64,000 nucleotides of DNA, taken from assembly GCF_016865425.1 (NCBI RefSeq), contig NZ_AP023355.1:7066198-7130197 (forward strand), written 5' to 3'. Under the pieces are notes generated by a model, which worked only from the letters and a program-made list of their open reading frames with translations, searched no databases and was not told the origin of the DNA. This document shows, piece by piece, positions 17,126 to 29,076 of the stretch; within the stretch, counting starts at the first letter, position 1; every line of letters begins with the position of its first letter. The DNA comes from Actinocatenispora thailandica. Lineage in GTDB: Bacteria; Actinomycetota; Actinomycetes; Mycobacteriales; Micromonosporaceae. The position numbers were made by a program, and so were the translations under genes.

Positions 17126-18214
17126 ATGGAACCGCTCCGAGATCGCCGCATCGCCTCGGTCCGCCCGCTGGTGCAACCGGCGCTGCTCGCCGAGGAGCTG
17201 CCGATCACCGACCACGTGGCCGGCACCGTACGGGACGGCCGGCGCGCCGTGATCGACGTGCTGTCCGGTACCGACGACCGGCTGCTCGTGATCGTCGGCC
17301 CCTGCTCGGTGCACGACCCTGCCGCCGCCCTGGAGTACGCGCAGCGGTTGGCGGGTGTGGCCGACCGGCTGCGCGACGACCTGGCGATCGTGATGCGGGT
17401 GTACTTCGAGAAGCCGCGCACCGTGGTCGGCTGGAAGGGCCTGCTCAACGACCCGCGGCTGGACGGCAGCTTCGAGGCGAACGAGGGGCTGCGGCTCGGC
17501 CGCCGGCTGCTGCTCGACATCGGCGCGCTCGGCCTGCCGGTGGGCTGCGAGTACCTCGACCCGATCCTGCCGCAGTACCTGGCGGACGCGGTGAGCTGGG
17601 GCGCGATCGGCGCCCGGACCGCGGAGAGCCAGGTGCACCGGCAGCTCGCGTCCGGCCTGTCGATGCCGATCGGGATCAAGAACGGTACCGACGGGGGTGT
17701 CGGGGTGGCGATCGACGCGGTACGCGCCGCGGCGGTGCCGCACGTCTTCCCGGGCGTGACCGAGCACGGCGTGGCGGCGATCATGCAGACCGCCGGCAAC
17801 CCGGACTGCCACGTCATCCTGCGCGGTGGCCGGTCCGGCCCGAACTTCGGCGCCGAGCCGGTGGCGGCCGCGCTGGGCCAGCTGCGCGACGCGCGGCTGC
17901 CGGAGCGGGTGATCATCGACTGCTCGCACGGCAACAGCGGCAAGGACCACGCCCGGCAGCCGCTGGTCGCCGCGGACGTCGCCGGTCAGCTGGCGGCCGG
18001 CCAGCGCGGCATCGTCGGGGTGATGCTGGAGAGCTTCCTGGTGGACGGCCGGCAGTCGCTGGGCATCGAGGGTGGCTCCGGCGAGCTGACCTACGGGCAG
18101 AGCGTCACCGACGCCTGCCTGGGTTGGGAGACGACGGTGCCGGTGCTCGACGAGCTGGCCGGCGCCGTCCGGGCCCGCCGCAGCCGGGTGGCCGGCCCGG
18201 CCGCCGTCCACTGA
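17126..18214 (+). CDS. aroF: 3-deoxy-7-phosphoheptulonate (DAHP) synthase, class I
   Basis: Catalyses the first step of the shikimate pathway, condensing phosphoenolpyruvate with erythrose 4-phosphate. The 362-residue protein has the class I (AroF/G/H) signatures: VGPCSVHD, MRVYFEKPRT followed by GWKGL, GARTAESQVHRQLASGLS, GIKNGTDG, HVILRGG and DCSHGNSGKDH, together covering substrate- and metal-binding residues. ATG 17126 follows GGAAAGG by seven bases; the frame continues upstream into the attenuator but that part is not plausible coding. Expression is probably controlled by the leader peptide and attenuator just upstream. Whether it is feedback-inhibited by Tyr, Phe or Trp cannot be read with confidence, so the symbol is generic. 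Confidence 0.94.
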   Translation: MEPLRDRRIASVRPLVQPALLAEELPITDHVAGTVRDGRRAVIDVLSGTDDRLLVIVGPCSVHDPAAALEYAQRLAGVADRLRDDLAIVMRVYFEKPRTVVGWKGLLNDPRLDGSFEANEGLRLGRRLLLDIGALGLPVGCEYLDPILPQYLADAVSWGAIGARTAESQVHRQLASGLSMPIGIKNGTDGGVGVAIDAVRAAAVPHVFPGVTEHGVAAIMQTAGNPDCHVILRGGRSGPNFGAEPVAAALGQLRDARLPERVIIDCSHGNSGKDHARQPLVAADVAGQLAAGQRGIVGVMLESFLVDGRQSLGIEGGSGELTYGQSVTDACLGWETTVPVLDELAGAVRARRSRVAGPAAVH

Positions 18215-18256
18215 CCCCCGTCGGGGCGGCCCGCGGCGGATGATGGCCGGGTACCG

Positions 18257-18991
18257 GTGCCGGCGAGTGGTGTGCCGGCCGGCGGAACTCGGGAGGATGC
18301 GCTGACCGATACGCAGCGTCGCGGGCTGGTCGTGGTCGTCGAGGACGAACCGGCGATCAGCGACCTCGTCCGGATGTACCTGCTTCGGGACGGGTTCGGG
18401 GTGAGTTGCCACGGCGACGGCGAGGCGGGCCTGGCCGCGGTGCGCCGGGAGCGGCCGGTCGCCGTGGTGCTCGACATCCGGCTGCCGGGCATCGACGGTA
18501 CCGAGGTGTGCCGGCGGCTGCGCGCCGCGGACGACTGGACCCCGGTGCTGTTCCTGACGGCCGCGGACGACGAGGTGGACCGGGTGGTCGGGCTGGAGCT
18601 GGGTGCCGACGACTACCTGACCAAGCCGTTCAGTCCCCGCGAGCTGGTCGCCCGGCTGCACGCGGTACTGCGCCGCACCAGCGGCCCGGCGACCCACCGG
18701 GTGTACCGGCTGGGCCGGGTCAGCGTCGACACCGAGCGGCGCCGGGTCAGCCTGGACGGCGCGCCGGTGCCGTTCACCGCCACCGAGTTCGACCTGCTGG
18801 CGCACCTGATGGCCCGGCCCGGCCGGGTCTTCACCCGGGACGAGCTGCTCGCCGCGGTGTGGGGGTACGCCGCGCATGCCGGCACCCGTACCGTCGACGT
18901 GCACGTGGCGCAGGTGCGCGGCAAGCTCGGCGCGGCGAGCCCGATCCGTACCGTGCGGGGGGTCGGCTACGCCGCGGAGACCGCGCCGTGA
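18257..18991 (+). CDS. OmpR/PhoB-family response regulator
   Basis: Receiver domain followed by a winged-helix DNA-binding domain. The acidic pocket (VVEDEP), the phosphoacceptor Asp in VLDIRLPG and the conserved Lys in TKPF are present; the C-terminal half carries FTATEFDLL, a recognition-helix region and the closing TVRGVGY. The start is uncertain: GTG 18257 and GTG 18272 are in frame, but the only good ribosome site (GGGAGG, 18291-18296) points to CTG 18302, giving LTDTQRRGLVVVVEDEP. I list the longest plausible form. The stop overlaps the kinase start (GTGA), so both are translated together. Target genes are unknown. Confidence 0.92.
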   Translation: MPASGVPAGGTREDALTDTQRRGLVVVVEDEPAISDLVRMYLLRDGFGVSCHGDGEAGLAAVRRERPVAVVLDIRLPGIDGTEVCRRLRAADDWTPVLFLTAADDEVDRVVGLELGADDYLTKPFSPRELVARLHAVLRRTSGPATHRVYRLGRVSVDTERRRVSLDGAPVPFTATEFDLLAHLMARPGRVFTRDELLAAVWGYAAHAGTRTVDVHVAQVRGKLGAASPIRTVRGVGYAAETAP

Positions 18992-20609
18992 CCGGCCCAC
19001 CGCCGCCCGGTCCACCATCCGGTCCAGCGTCCGGCGCGTCCGGGCCCGGCTCGTCCGGCTCGTCCGGGCCCGGCTCGTCCGGCTCGTCCGGGCCCGGCTC
19101 GTCCGGCTCGTCCGGGTCGGGCTCGTCCGGGTCGGGCTCCGGGTTGGGCCCGTCCGGCTCGTCCGGGACGTCCGGGTCGGGCTCGTCCGGGGGTGGACGG
19201 CCGGTGGCTGCCGCCGTGCCGCCCGGGTCCGGTACGCCCGGGGCACGAGTCGGCGCGCGCGGCCGGCCGGGCCGGCACGGCATCGTCGCGCGGTCGATGC
19301 TGGTGACCTGCGCGGTCGCGGTGATCTCGGTACTGGTGACGGCGGCGGTCGCGGTACCGCTGGCGCGCGCGGCCGGCACCCGGGCCGAGCGGCGCGGTCT
19401 CGGCCAGCAGGCCGACGTGGTCGCCGCGCTGGTGGCGAACCGCACCGGCCGGCCGGTGCGTACCGCGATGCTGGTGCGGCGGTTGCGCGCGGCCGGGGTG
19501 GACCTCGCCGTGGTCACGGACGGCACCGCCGACCGTGCCTGGGTACCGCCGCGGGTGGCGCGCCGGGTCGCCCGCGGCGACGCGGTGGACGCCTCGACCC
19601 GCCGGGGCGGGCGCCGCCTGCTGCTTGCCGGCCGGGCCACCGGGGCCGGCGCCGGCGTGGTGCTGGCCCAGCCGGTACCCCGGCTGCTGCCCGCCGCGGC
19701 GGTGCCGCCGGTCGGGCTCGCGCTGGTCGCCGGGCTGATCGCCGGCCTGCTGGCCGGGGTGCTGCTGGCCCGCCGGCTGTCCGGGCCGATCCGCCGGGCG
19801 GCCGGTGCGGCGCGGCGGATGTCCGCCGGCGACCGGAGCGTGCGGCTGCCGGTGGAGGACCCCGCCGAGGTGGCGGAGCTGTCGTCGGCGCTGAACCAGC
19901 TGGCCGGGGCGCTGGCCGACAGCGAGGGCCGGCAGCGCGAGTTCCTGCTGTCGGTGTCGCACGAGCTGCGCACCCCGCTGACCGCGATCCGCGGCTACGG
20001 GGAGGCGCTCGCCGACGGCGTGCTGCCCGACGACGCCGCGGTGCGTTCCGCCGGCGCCACCGTGCTCGCCGAGTCGGCGCGGCTGGACCGGCTGGTGACC
20101 GACCTGCTGGCGCTCGCCCGGCTGGCCGCGCAGGACTTCCCGATCGAGCTGGTCGACGTCGACCTGGTCGAGCTGGTCGCCGCCGCGGCGACCGCCTGGG
20201 CGCCCCGGTGCCGGACGACCGGCCTGGTGCTGCGCACCGAGGTACCGGCGGGCCTGGTCCGGGTCCGGACCGACCCGGGCCGGCTGCGGCAGGTGCTGGA
20301 CGGGCTGGTGGAGAACGCGTTGCGGGTGGTCCCGGCGGGTGGGCCGGTGGTTCTCGCGGTGCGTACCGAGGGCGGCAGGCGGTGCTGGAGGTGCGCGACG
20401 GCGGGCCGGGCCTGTCCGACGACGACCTCGCGACCGCCTTCGAGCGGGGCCGGCTGTACCGCAAGTACCGCGGTGTCCGGCAGGTCGGCACCGGGTTGGG
20501 GCTGGCGCTCGCGGCGCGGCTGGTGTCCCGGCTGGGCGGCCGGATCGTCGCCGGCCATGCCGCCGAGGGCGGCGCCGCCTTCACCGTGACGCTGCCGATC
20601 CTTACCTGA
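18988..20609 (+). pseudogene. two-component sensor histidine kinase with an internal frameshift
   Basis: Starts at GTG 18988 overlapping the regulator stop by four bases. Order: Gly/Ser/Pro low-complexity about 100 residues (24-bp repeats encoding GPGSSGSS), first membrane helix (LVTCAVAVISVLVTAAVAV), short outer loop, second helix (LALVAGLIAGLLAGVLL), HAMP, H-box SHELRTPLTAI near residue 323, and N-box VENALR. Near 20369-20380 the frame breaks: the kinase frame becomes Arg/Trp/Cys-rich nonsense while the frame one base back reads VLEVRDGGPGLSDDD and GTGLGLALA, the G1 and G2 ATP-binding boxes. One missing base explains it. As printed, the protein lacks ATP binding. A sequencing error is a real alternative, because everything on both sides is intact. 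Confidence 0.85.
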
Positions 20610-20688
20610 TCCGAACATTCGCCTGACGCCCGGCACGCCACCGGGCGGCAGGCTGTGGCTGTCGTGATCGGCTGGCGAAGGAGGAGCG

Positions 20689-21234
20689 GTGCGGGACAGG
20701 AATCGTACGGGCCGGCGGTGGGCGCTCGGCGCGACGGCGGGCGTGGCCGGCCTGGTGGTACTCACCGGCTGCGGCGCGGCCGCGACCACCTCGGCCGACC
20801 CGAGCTCGGTGGACCAGCAGGCGCTGTCCACCCTCGGCATCTCGTCGGCGGGCACCTCGGACGTGTCGGCGACCGCGAGCCCGGACCCGTCCGCCTCGCC
20901 GGGCGGGCAGCAGGGCCGGCGAAAGCATCCGCGGCTGCGCCGGTACCTGCGGCGGCACACCCTGCACGGCACCGTGACGGTGCAGACGAAGAAGGGTCCG
21001 CAGACGGTGGCGGTGCAGCGCGGCACGGTCGTGTCGGTGACCTCGACCGAACTGACCGTCAAGTCGTCGGACGGCTTCACCGAGACGTGGCGGCTGACCG
21101 GGGACACCCGGGTCCGCGCGCACCGGGAGCGCGCCGACGCGTCCGCGGTCAAGGCGAACGAGCAGGTCGGGGTGGCCGGCAAGGAGCAGGGCAAGACGGA
21201 CACCGCCCGGCTCGTCGTGGTCGTCGCCAAGTAA
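20689..21234 (+). CDS. predicted lipoprotein downstream of the two-component system
   Basis: 181 residues with a lipoprotein signal: Arg-rich N-terminus, hydrophobic core and lipobox LTGC at about residues 24-27. A Ser/Ala/Asp-rich linker is followed by a small beta-rich domain (GTVTVQTKKGPQTVAVQRG, VVSVTSTELTVKSSDG) resembling DUF5666-type domains. GTG 20689 follows AAGGAGGAG by eight bases. It lies 79 bases after the kinase and may be in the same operon. It acts at the outer face of the membrane; function unknown. Confidence 0.82.
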   Translation: MRDRNRTGRRWALGATAGVAGLVVLTGCGAAATTSADPSSVDQQALSTLGISSAGTSDVSATASPDPSASPGGQQGRRKHPRLRRYLRRHTLHGTVTVQTKKGPQTVAVQRGTVVSVTSTELTVKSSDGFTETWRLTGDTRVRAHRERADASAVKANEQVGVAGKEQGKTDTARLVVVVAK

Positions 21235-21318
21235 CCGATCGGTGGCTCTGCAGCGTCTTACCGGAATGAGATCGGTGCGGTCTTTTCGGTTCGGCGCGGA
21301 TTGCGGTACACACAGGGC

Positions 21319-22128
21319 ATGGCAGGCGGAGTCCGGCGAGCGGCACTGTGCGCGGTGACGCTCGGCGCCGTGCTGGTCACCGCCGGATGTGTCCGTACCT
21401 ACCTGCCCGAGTCGCCGGTGATCAGCAAGTCGCCGGGGCCGCTGCCGTCCGCCAGCGGGTGCAGCCCGTCCCCGACCGCGATGCCGGGTCTGGGCGTCAC
21501 GCCCGACGGCCCGACACCCGGTGCGTACGGCACCACACCCGGTGCCGGCCTGCCGACCGCGGGCGCCCGGCCGAGCGGCGGCGGTGGCGGGACCGGCGGT
21601 CCGCTGCCACCGACGGCCACCGCCCCGCCCTACCCGACCGGCAGCTACCGGCCGCCGGCCGGTCCGCCGGCCACCGGACTGCCGACCGGCGGCGGGATCG
21701 GCACCCCGAACCCGGGCGTGCCCGGCGAGACCGGCTGCCCGAGCGGGTCGGCGACGCCGGGTCAGCCGGGTACCGGCCTCCCGTCGGGGCCGGGCACCAT
21801 CCCGCTGCCCACCGGTACCGGTCCGATCGGCGGCCCGCCGGCGCCCGCCGTGACGGCGTGCCCCGCGTACGCGCCGAGCGACCGGACGATCCTCACCCTC
21901 GCGGCGCTGAAGGCGGCCGGTGGGCTGCCCACCGGTACCACCGTGGCGTCCCGGCGGTGCGCCGACGAGTACCTGGTGGCGGACCTGTCGGCGCCGCGGG
22001 CGGGCACCATCCGGGTGGTGCTGCAGCACGGCACCGGCGGCTGGCACGCGGTGGCGGTCGGGTCGTACCCGTGCCACGCGCTGAGCACCGCCCCGCCGGC
22101 CGCCCGTAACCTCCTCGACTGCGACTGA
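21319..22128 (+). CDS. predicted lipoprotein, Pro/Gly/Thr-rich
   Basis: 269 residues. Signal peptide with lipobox TAGC at about residues 22-25. Residues 40-180 are Pro/Gly/Thr low complexity. The C-terminal about 85 residues form a compact domain with four cysteines (TACPAY, RRCADE, SYPCHAL, LLDCD) that could make two disulfides. A TTG codon 18 bases upstream extends the frame, but ATG 21319 puts the signal peptide in the right place. Separate from the previous lipoprotein by 84 bases and possibly its own unit. No family recognised. Confidence 0.78.
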   Translation: MAGGVRRAALCAVTLGAVLVTAGCVRTYLPESPVISKSPGPLPSASGCSPSPTAMPGLGVTPDGPTPGAYGTTPGAGLPTAGARPSGGGGGTGGPLPPTATAPPYPTGSYRPPAGPPATGLPTGGGIGTPNPGVPGETGCPSGSATPGQPGTGLPSGPGTIPLPTGTGPIGGPPAPAVTACPAYAPSDRTILTLAALKAAGGLPTGTTVASRRCADEYLVADLSAPRAGTIRVVLQHGTGGWHAVAVGSYPCHALSTAPPAARNLLDCD

Positions 22129-22144
22129 TCCGGACGGCGGCCGG

Positions 22145-22744
22145 TCAGGGCGTGGCGTCCGCGGCGTCGCGGTGGGTGTAGGAGTTGCGGTCGGCGACCA
22201 TCAGCCATTCGTCCCGGGCGACGCCCTCGTGCACCTCGGCGTCGGGAACCAGCCGGACCCGCCGGAAGCCCACCTTCTGGTAGGCGCGCTGGGCCCGGTA
22301 GTTGTGTGACATTGCGGACAGCGCCACCCGTCGAGCGCCGAGAGTGCCGAACAGGTGGTCGAGTACGAGCCGCAGCATCCGGCTGCCGAGCCCGGCGCCC
22401 CACAGCTCGGGCCGGCCGATGAACAGGTCCATCCCGTACGGGTTGTCCAAAGTGGACAGTCGGAGGGCGGCGGCGTCCGCGGTGAAGTCACGCCACCGGT
22501 AGTACTGCAGGTAGCCCACCGGCATCCCGTGGTACTCGGCGATCAGGCAGTGCACCGGCACGGTGCCGGCGAGCCGTGGCGTGTACTTCGCGGTGATGTC
22601 GAGCAGCGACATCGGTCGGTCCCGCCCGCCGAACCAGCTCAACACCCGCGGATCCGACAGCCATCCGGCCATGGTCGCGAAGTCGTCGTCGACCATCGGC
22701 CGGACCGTCAGGTCCCCATCCACCAGCACATCCACCCCAGTCAT
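22145..22744 (-). CDS. GNAT acetyltransferase, AAC(6')-like
   Basis: 199 residues. The sequence carries the features of the AAC(6')/RimJ-like branch: LTVRPMVDDDF, WLSDPRVLSWFGGRDRP, EYHGMPVGYLQYY, GMDLFIGRPELWGAGLGSRM (acetyl-CoA loop) and YRAQRAYQKVGFRRV. Enzymes of this group acetylate the 6' amino group of aminoglycosides, but many chromosomal members act on other amines or on siderophore precursors, so resistance should not be assumed. It is convergent with the lipoprotein gene at 21319 and divergent from the helicase fusion. Confidence 0.85.
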   Translation of the reverse strand: MTGVDVLVDGDLTVRPMVDDDFATMAGWLSDPRVLSWFGGRDRPMSLLDITAKYTPRLAGTVPVHCLIAEYHGMPVGYLQYYRWRDFTADAAALRLSTLDNPYGMDLFIGRPELWGAGLGSRMLRLVLDHLFGTLGARRVALSAMSHNYRAQRAYQKVGFRRVRLVPDAEVHEGVARDEWLMVADRNSYTHRDAADATP

Positions 22745-22876
22745 GGTCGCTCACCGGCGATCGGCGTCGGTCCGGGCCTTCGAATCGAGCCGGACACCGA
22801 GGCAAACGAGCGTCCAGCTCCGATGGCCGTGCCGTACCGGCGAGCCCCGGCAGGTTACGCAGAGTTTCGTGGCAGG

Positions 22877-26290
<3,414 letters not shown>

Positions 26291-26481
26291 GCGGCGGTGC
26301 GGGCCGGCGGCCGAGCGGAAACCGGCGCGCGCCGACCGTGCGATCCCCCGACAGTCTCCGACCGGGAGGTGCCGGCCGGTTACCGTGACGGGGACAACGG
26401 TCGCATGCCTCGCAGCGGTGTGGCGACCGACGCGGGGTACGGCGGGGTGCCTCGGGCCGGCGACCGTGGCGAGGAGGAACG

Positions 26482-27369
26482 ATGTCGAACTACGGACCGC
26501 CCGGCGGCTATCCCGGAGCGCCGCAGGACCCGTGGCAGCAGGGCGGCGGCCAACCCGGCGGTTCCTCACCGTACGGGCCGCCGGATCCTGCGAACCCGCC
26601 CGGCCCCCCGCCGTACGGCCAGCCGTCCGGTCCCGGTTACGGTGGGCCGCCGAGCGGCCCGGGTTACGGCGGGCCGCCGAGCGGGCCGCCCGGGTACGGG
26701 CAGGACCCCTCCAGCGGCGCCGGCTACGACCCGTCCAGCGGGCCCGGATACGGTCAGCCCGGCCCCTACGGCCAGGATCCGTACGGGCAGACCGCACCGA
26801 TGCCGCCGGGTCCCGGTGGCCCGGGTGGTCCGGGCATGCCGCCCGGTGGCGGCCCCCCGCCGTACGGCGGGGGCGGTGGCTGGGGGCCGGGCGGGTTCAA
26901 CCAGCCGCCGAAGAAGAGCAAGGGCCCGATGATCGCGATCATCGTCGTGGTCGCGGTCGTGCTGCTCGGCGTGGTGGGTGTCGGAGCGTGGGCGATCTTC
27001 GGGCGCGGTAGCGACAAACCCGACCCGGGCCCGACCCCGACCGCGCAGCGCAGCAGCGCCAGCCCGGCGCCGAGCTCGGAGAGCCCGAGCCCGTCCGAGT
27101 CGCCGAGCCCGTCGGTGACGCTGCCCGGCGGCGACGCGTACTCGGTCGAGGAGGGTCAGTGCGTCAAGAACGAGGGCACGGACTCGAAGCCGGACCTGAA
27201 GATCGTCGACTGCTCCGCGGGCACGTACAAGGTGCTGAAGAAGTTCCGCGGCACCCACGACACCGACAAGTGCAAGGACGTGGCCGGCTCCGACAGCAGC
27301 TACTACCAGAAGTTCGGTAGCGACCTGTCCAGCCTGGACTTCGTGCTCTGCCTGCAGAAGCAGGACTGA
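26482..27369 (+). CDS. LppU/SCO3897-like single-pass membrane protein (paralogue 1)
   Basis: 295 residues: about 145 residues of Pro/Gly/Tyr-rich disordered cytoplasmic sequence (PSGPGYGGPPSGPGYGGPP), one membrane helix (MIAIIVVVAVVLLGVVGVG), a Ser/Pro linker and a C-terminal domain of about 80 residues. That domain has the LppU pattern: EEGQCVKN, IVDCSAGTYKVL, DTDKCKDV and DFVLCLQK, four cysteines likely forming two disulfides outside the cell. ATG 26482 follows GAGGAGGAA. The next gene is a paralogue in the same orientation. Function unknown; families of this type are associated with the cell envelope. Confidence 0.85.
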   Translation: MSNYGPPGGYPGAPQDPWQQGGGQPGGSSPYGPPDPANPPGPPPYGQPSGPGYGGPPSGPGYGGPPSGPPGYGQDPSSGAGYDPSSGPGYGQPGPYGQDPYGQTAPMPPGPGGPGGPGMPPGGGPPPYGGGGGWGPGGFNQPPKKSKGPMIAIIVVVAVVLLGVVGVGAWAIFGRGSDKPDPGPTPTAQRSSASPAPSSESPSPSESPSPSVTLPGGDAYSVEEGQCVKNEGTDSKPDLKIVDCSAGTYKVLKKFRGTHDTDKCKDVAGSDSSYYQKFGSDLSSLDFVLCLQKQD

Positions 27370-27535
27370 CCTCGACCCGGCCACGATCACACCCTGAATA
27401 GCCGCACCATCACCGTCCGTCGAGTGCCGTTCCCGACGGGCGGTGTGGTGTGCGTACCGGCACCGGGCGAGGAGACAGCGCCGGTTACCGTTGCTGTCCA
27501 GTTCGCGTGGAGGCGGATGTTGTCGAGGAGGATCG

Positions 27536-28339
27536 ATGTCGCACTACGGGCCGCCAGGTGGTGACCGGCCGTACGGGCAGCCGGACGGGTCCTGGCCCGG
27601 GCCGCCCCCCGGCCCGCCGGAGCAGTCGCCGTTCGGCGGCCCGCCCGGTGGCGGTTTCGGCGGACCTCCGCCGCCCGGCCCGATGCCGGACGAGGCGAGC
27701 CCGTTCGGTGGCCCGCCGCCGGCCCCCACACCGAACGGTGGCTTCGGCGCCCCGCCGCCACCGGACCCCGGCTTCGGCCCCGGCCCCGGCCCAGCGGCGG
27801 ACGGCGGCTTCGGTTCCGCCCCGACGGAGGGTGGATTCATCGGGTTCGAGGCGAACCCGCCCGGCGGTCAGCCACCGTGGGACGGCGGTGGAGCGCCGAT
27901 GTCGCCCCCGCAGCAGCCGCCGAAGAAGGGCAAGGGCCCGCTGGTCCTCGTCATCGCGCTGGTGGCCGTGCTGCTGTTGGGCGGCGGCGCCGCCGGCTGG
28001 TACTTCTTCTTCGGCCCCGGCAAGTCCGACTCCACCACCAGCGCGAAGGGCGACAAGGGCAAGGCCTCGGCGAGCCCGTCGGCCAGCGCGAGCGGTGAGG
28101 TGAAGGCGGCCGGTGTGCAGAAGGGCGACTGCGTGGTGCCGCCCAAGACCGGCAACAGCGTCACCCCGGCGAAATGCTCGGCCAAGGGTGCGTTGAAGGT
28201 CATCGACCGGATCAACGGCACCACCAACGACGCCAAGTGCCCGAAGCCGCAGACGAACTACACCTACAAGTTCACCTCCTACTCGGACAGCAAGAAGTCG
28301 TTCGTGCTGTGTCTGGCCACCCAGTCCGGCGGCAAGTGA
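27536..28339 (+). CDS. LppU/SCO3897-like single-pass membrane protein (paralogue 2)
   Basis: 267 residues with the same plan as its neighbour at 26482: Pro/Gly/Phe-rich N-terminus, helix LVLVIALVAVLLLGGGAAG, linker, and a domain with KGDCVVPP, AKCSAKGALKVI, DAKCPKP and SFVLCLAT. Start MSHYGPPGGD mirrors MSNYGPPGG of paralogue 1 and ATG 27536 follows GAGGAGGAT. The pair arose by tandem duplication, but the disordered parts have diverged strongly. A hairpin terminator follows at 28346. Confidence 0.85.
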   Translation: MSHYGPPGGDRPYGQPDGSWPGPPPGPPEQSPFGGPPGGGFGGPPPPGPMPDEASPFGGPPPAPTPNGGFGAPPPPDPGFGPGPGPAADGGFGSAPTEGGFIGFEANPPGGQPPWDGGGAPMSPPQQPPKKGKGPLVLVIALVAVLLLGGGAAGWYFFFGPGKSDSTTSAKGDKGKASASPSASASGEVKAAGVQKGDCVVPPKTGNSVTPAKCSAKGALKVIDRINGTTNDAKCPKPQTNYTYKFTSYSDSKKSFVLCLATQSGGK

Positions 28340-28345
28340 TGTCCG

Positions 28346-28369
28346 TGGCTGCCGCGTGCGCGGCAGCCA
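28346..28369 (+). terminator. terminator-like hairpin after the LppU-like pair
   Basis: Arms TGGCTGCCGCG (28346-28356) and CGCGGCAGCCA (28359-28369) pair perfectly over 11 bp across a 2-base centre, six bases after the stop codon. No T-tract. Confidence 0.75.
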
Positions 28370-28523
28370 CAGACCGGGCAGTCCCGGGGTGGGTGTCCGC
28401 TTGGAACGGGTCCGTGACTGCCGCACTGCCATCGGGTGGCAGACGGTATCAGTGCGGGACAAACCGACCAAGGTCTTCGGCCGCCGCGGCGCCGCCCGCC
28501 GCGCCGGATGCGACGCTGGAGCG

Positions 28524-28958
28524 GTGAACGACGTGCCTCACCCGGTGCCGGACACGATCGGCTACCTGGCCGGCCGCTGGCGGCTGGACCGCCGGCTCGC
28601 CGACGCCAGAGCCGGCGTGACCGGCACCTTCACCGGGGTCGGCGAGTTCGTCCCGGTACCCGACGGGCTCGACTACGCCGAACGGGGTGAGTTGGCGTTC
28701 GGCCCGCACCGGGGCCCGGCGTGGCGGCGGCTGCGGTACCGGGCGGACGGTGCACTGGTGCGCGTCGAGTTCGAGGACGGCCGGTTCTTTCACGACCTGG
28801 ACCTGCGAAAGGGCACCTGGGCGGTCACCCACCCGTGCCGGGCGGACGGGTACGCCGGCGAGTTCCGGGTGACCTCGGCCGACTCGTTCGTACAGGACTG
28901 GACGGTCACCGGCCCGGCGAAGGACCTGCACCTGGTGACCACCTTCGCCCGCCACTGA
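28524..28958 (+). CDS. DUF6314-like small protein
   Basis: 144 residues, one compact beta-rich domain: YLAGRWRLDRRL, TGTFTGVGEF, YAERGELAFG, RRLRYRADGALVRVEFEDG, FFHDLD, HPCRADGYAGEF and QDWTVTGPAKDL. This order matches the DUF6314 family (a lipocalin-like small domain), function unknown. GTG 28524 is supported by a -10-like GACGCT six bases upstream, predicting a leaderless mRNA; the longer frame to 28356 is poor coding sequence. The following gene is a divergently unrelated regulator with its own promoter. Confidence 0.8.
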   Translation: MNDVPHPVPDTIGYLAGRWRLDRRLADARAGVTGTFTGVGEFVPVPDGLDYAERGELAFGPHRGPAWRRLRYRADGALVRVEFEDGRFFHDLDLRKGTWAVTHPCRADGYAGEFRVTSADSFVQDWTVTGPAKDLHLVTTFARH

Positions 28959-29048
28959 CCCGCCTGTCCGTTACGCTCCGTGCTCGATGGCGTGCGCGCA
29001 ACTCCGGGACGGTGCTGGGCGCGGCCGGCGCGGTCCGGGCGCAACGCT

Positions 29049-29075
29049 CTTTGCAAAGCTGGTAGCTTTGCAAAG
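29049..29075 (+). promoter_or_regulatory. double palindromic operator overlapping promoter and start of the regulator gene
   Basis: Two identical perfect palindromes CTTTGCAAAG stand at 29049-29058 and 29066-29075, 17 bp apart centre to centre. The -10-like TAGCTT (29063-29068) overlaps the second palindrome and the regulator ATG comes at 29077. A dimer bound to either site would cover the promoter and start codon. Autoregulation by the downstream winged-helix protein is the simplest reading; not proven. Confidence 0.75.
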
Positions 29076-29076
29076 C

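Noticed and set aside
28959-29076. Upstream start of the winged-helix regulator (28987)
   Set aside because: It would put coding sequence through the twin operator and -10, and adds residues with no family match.
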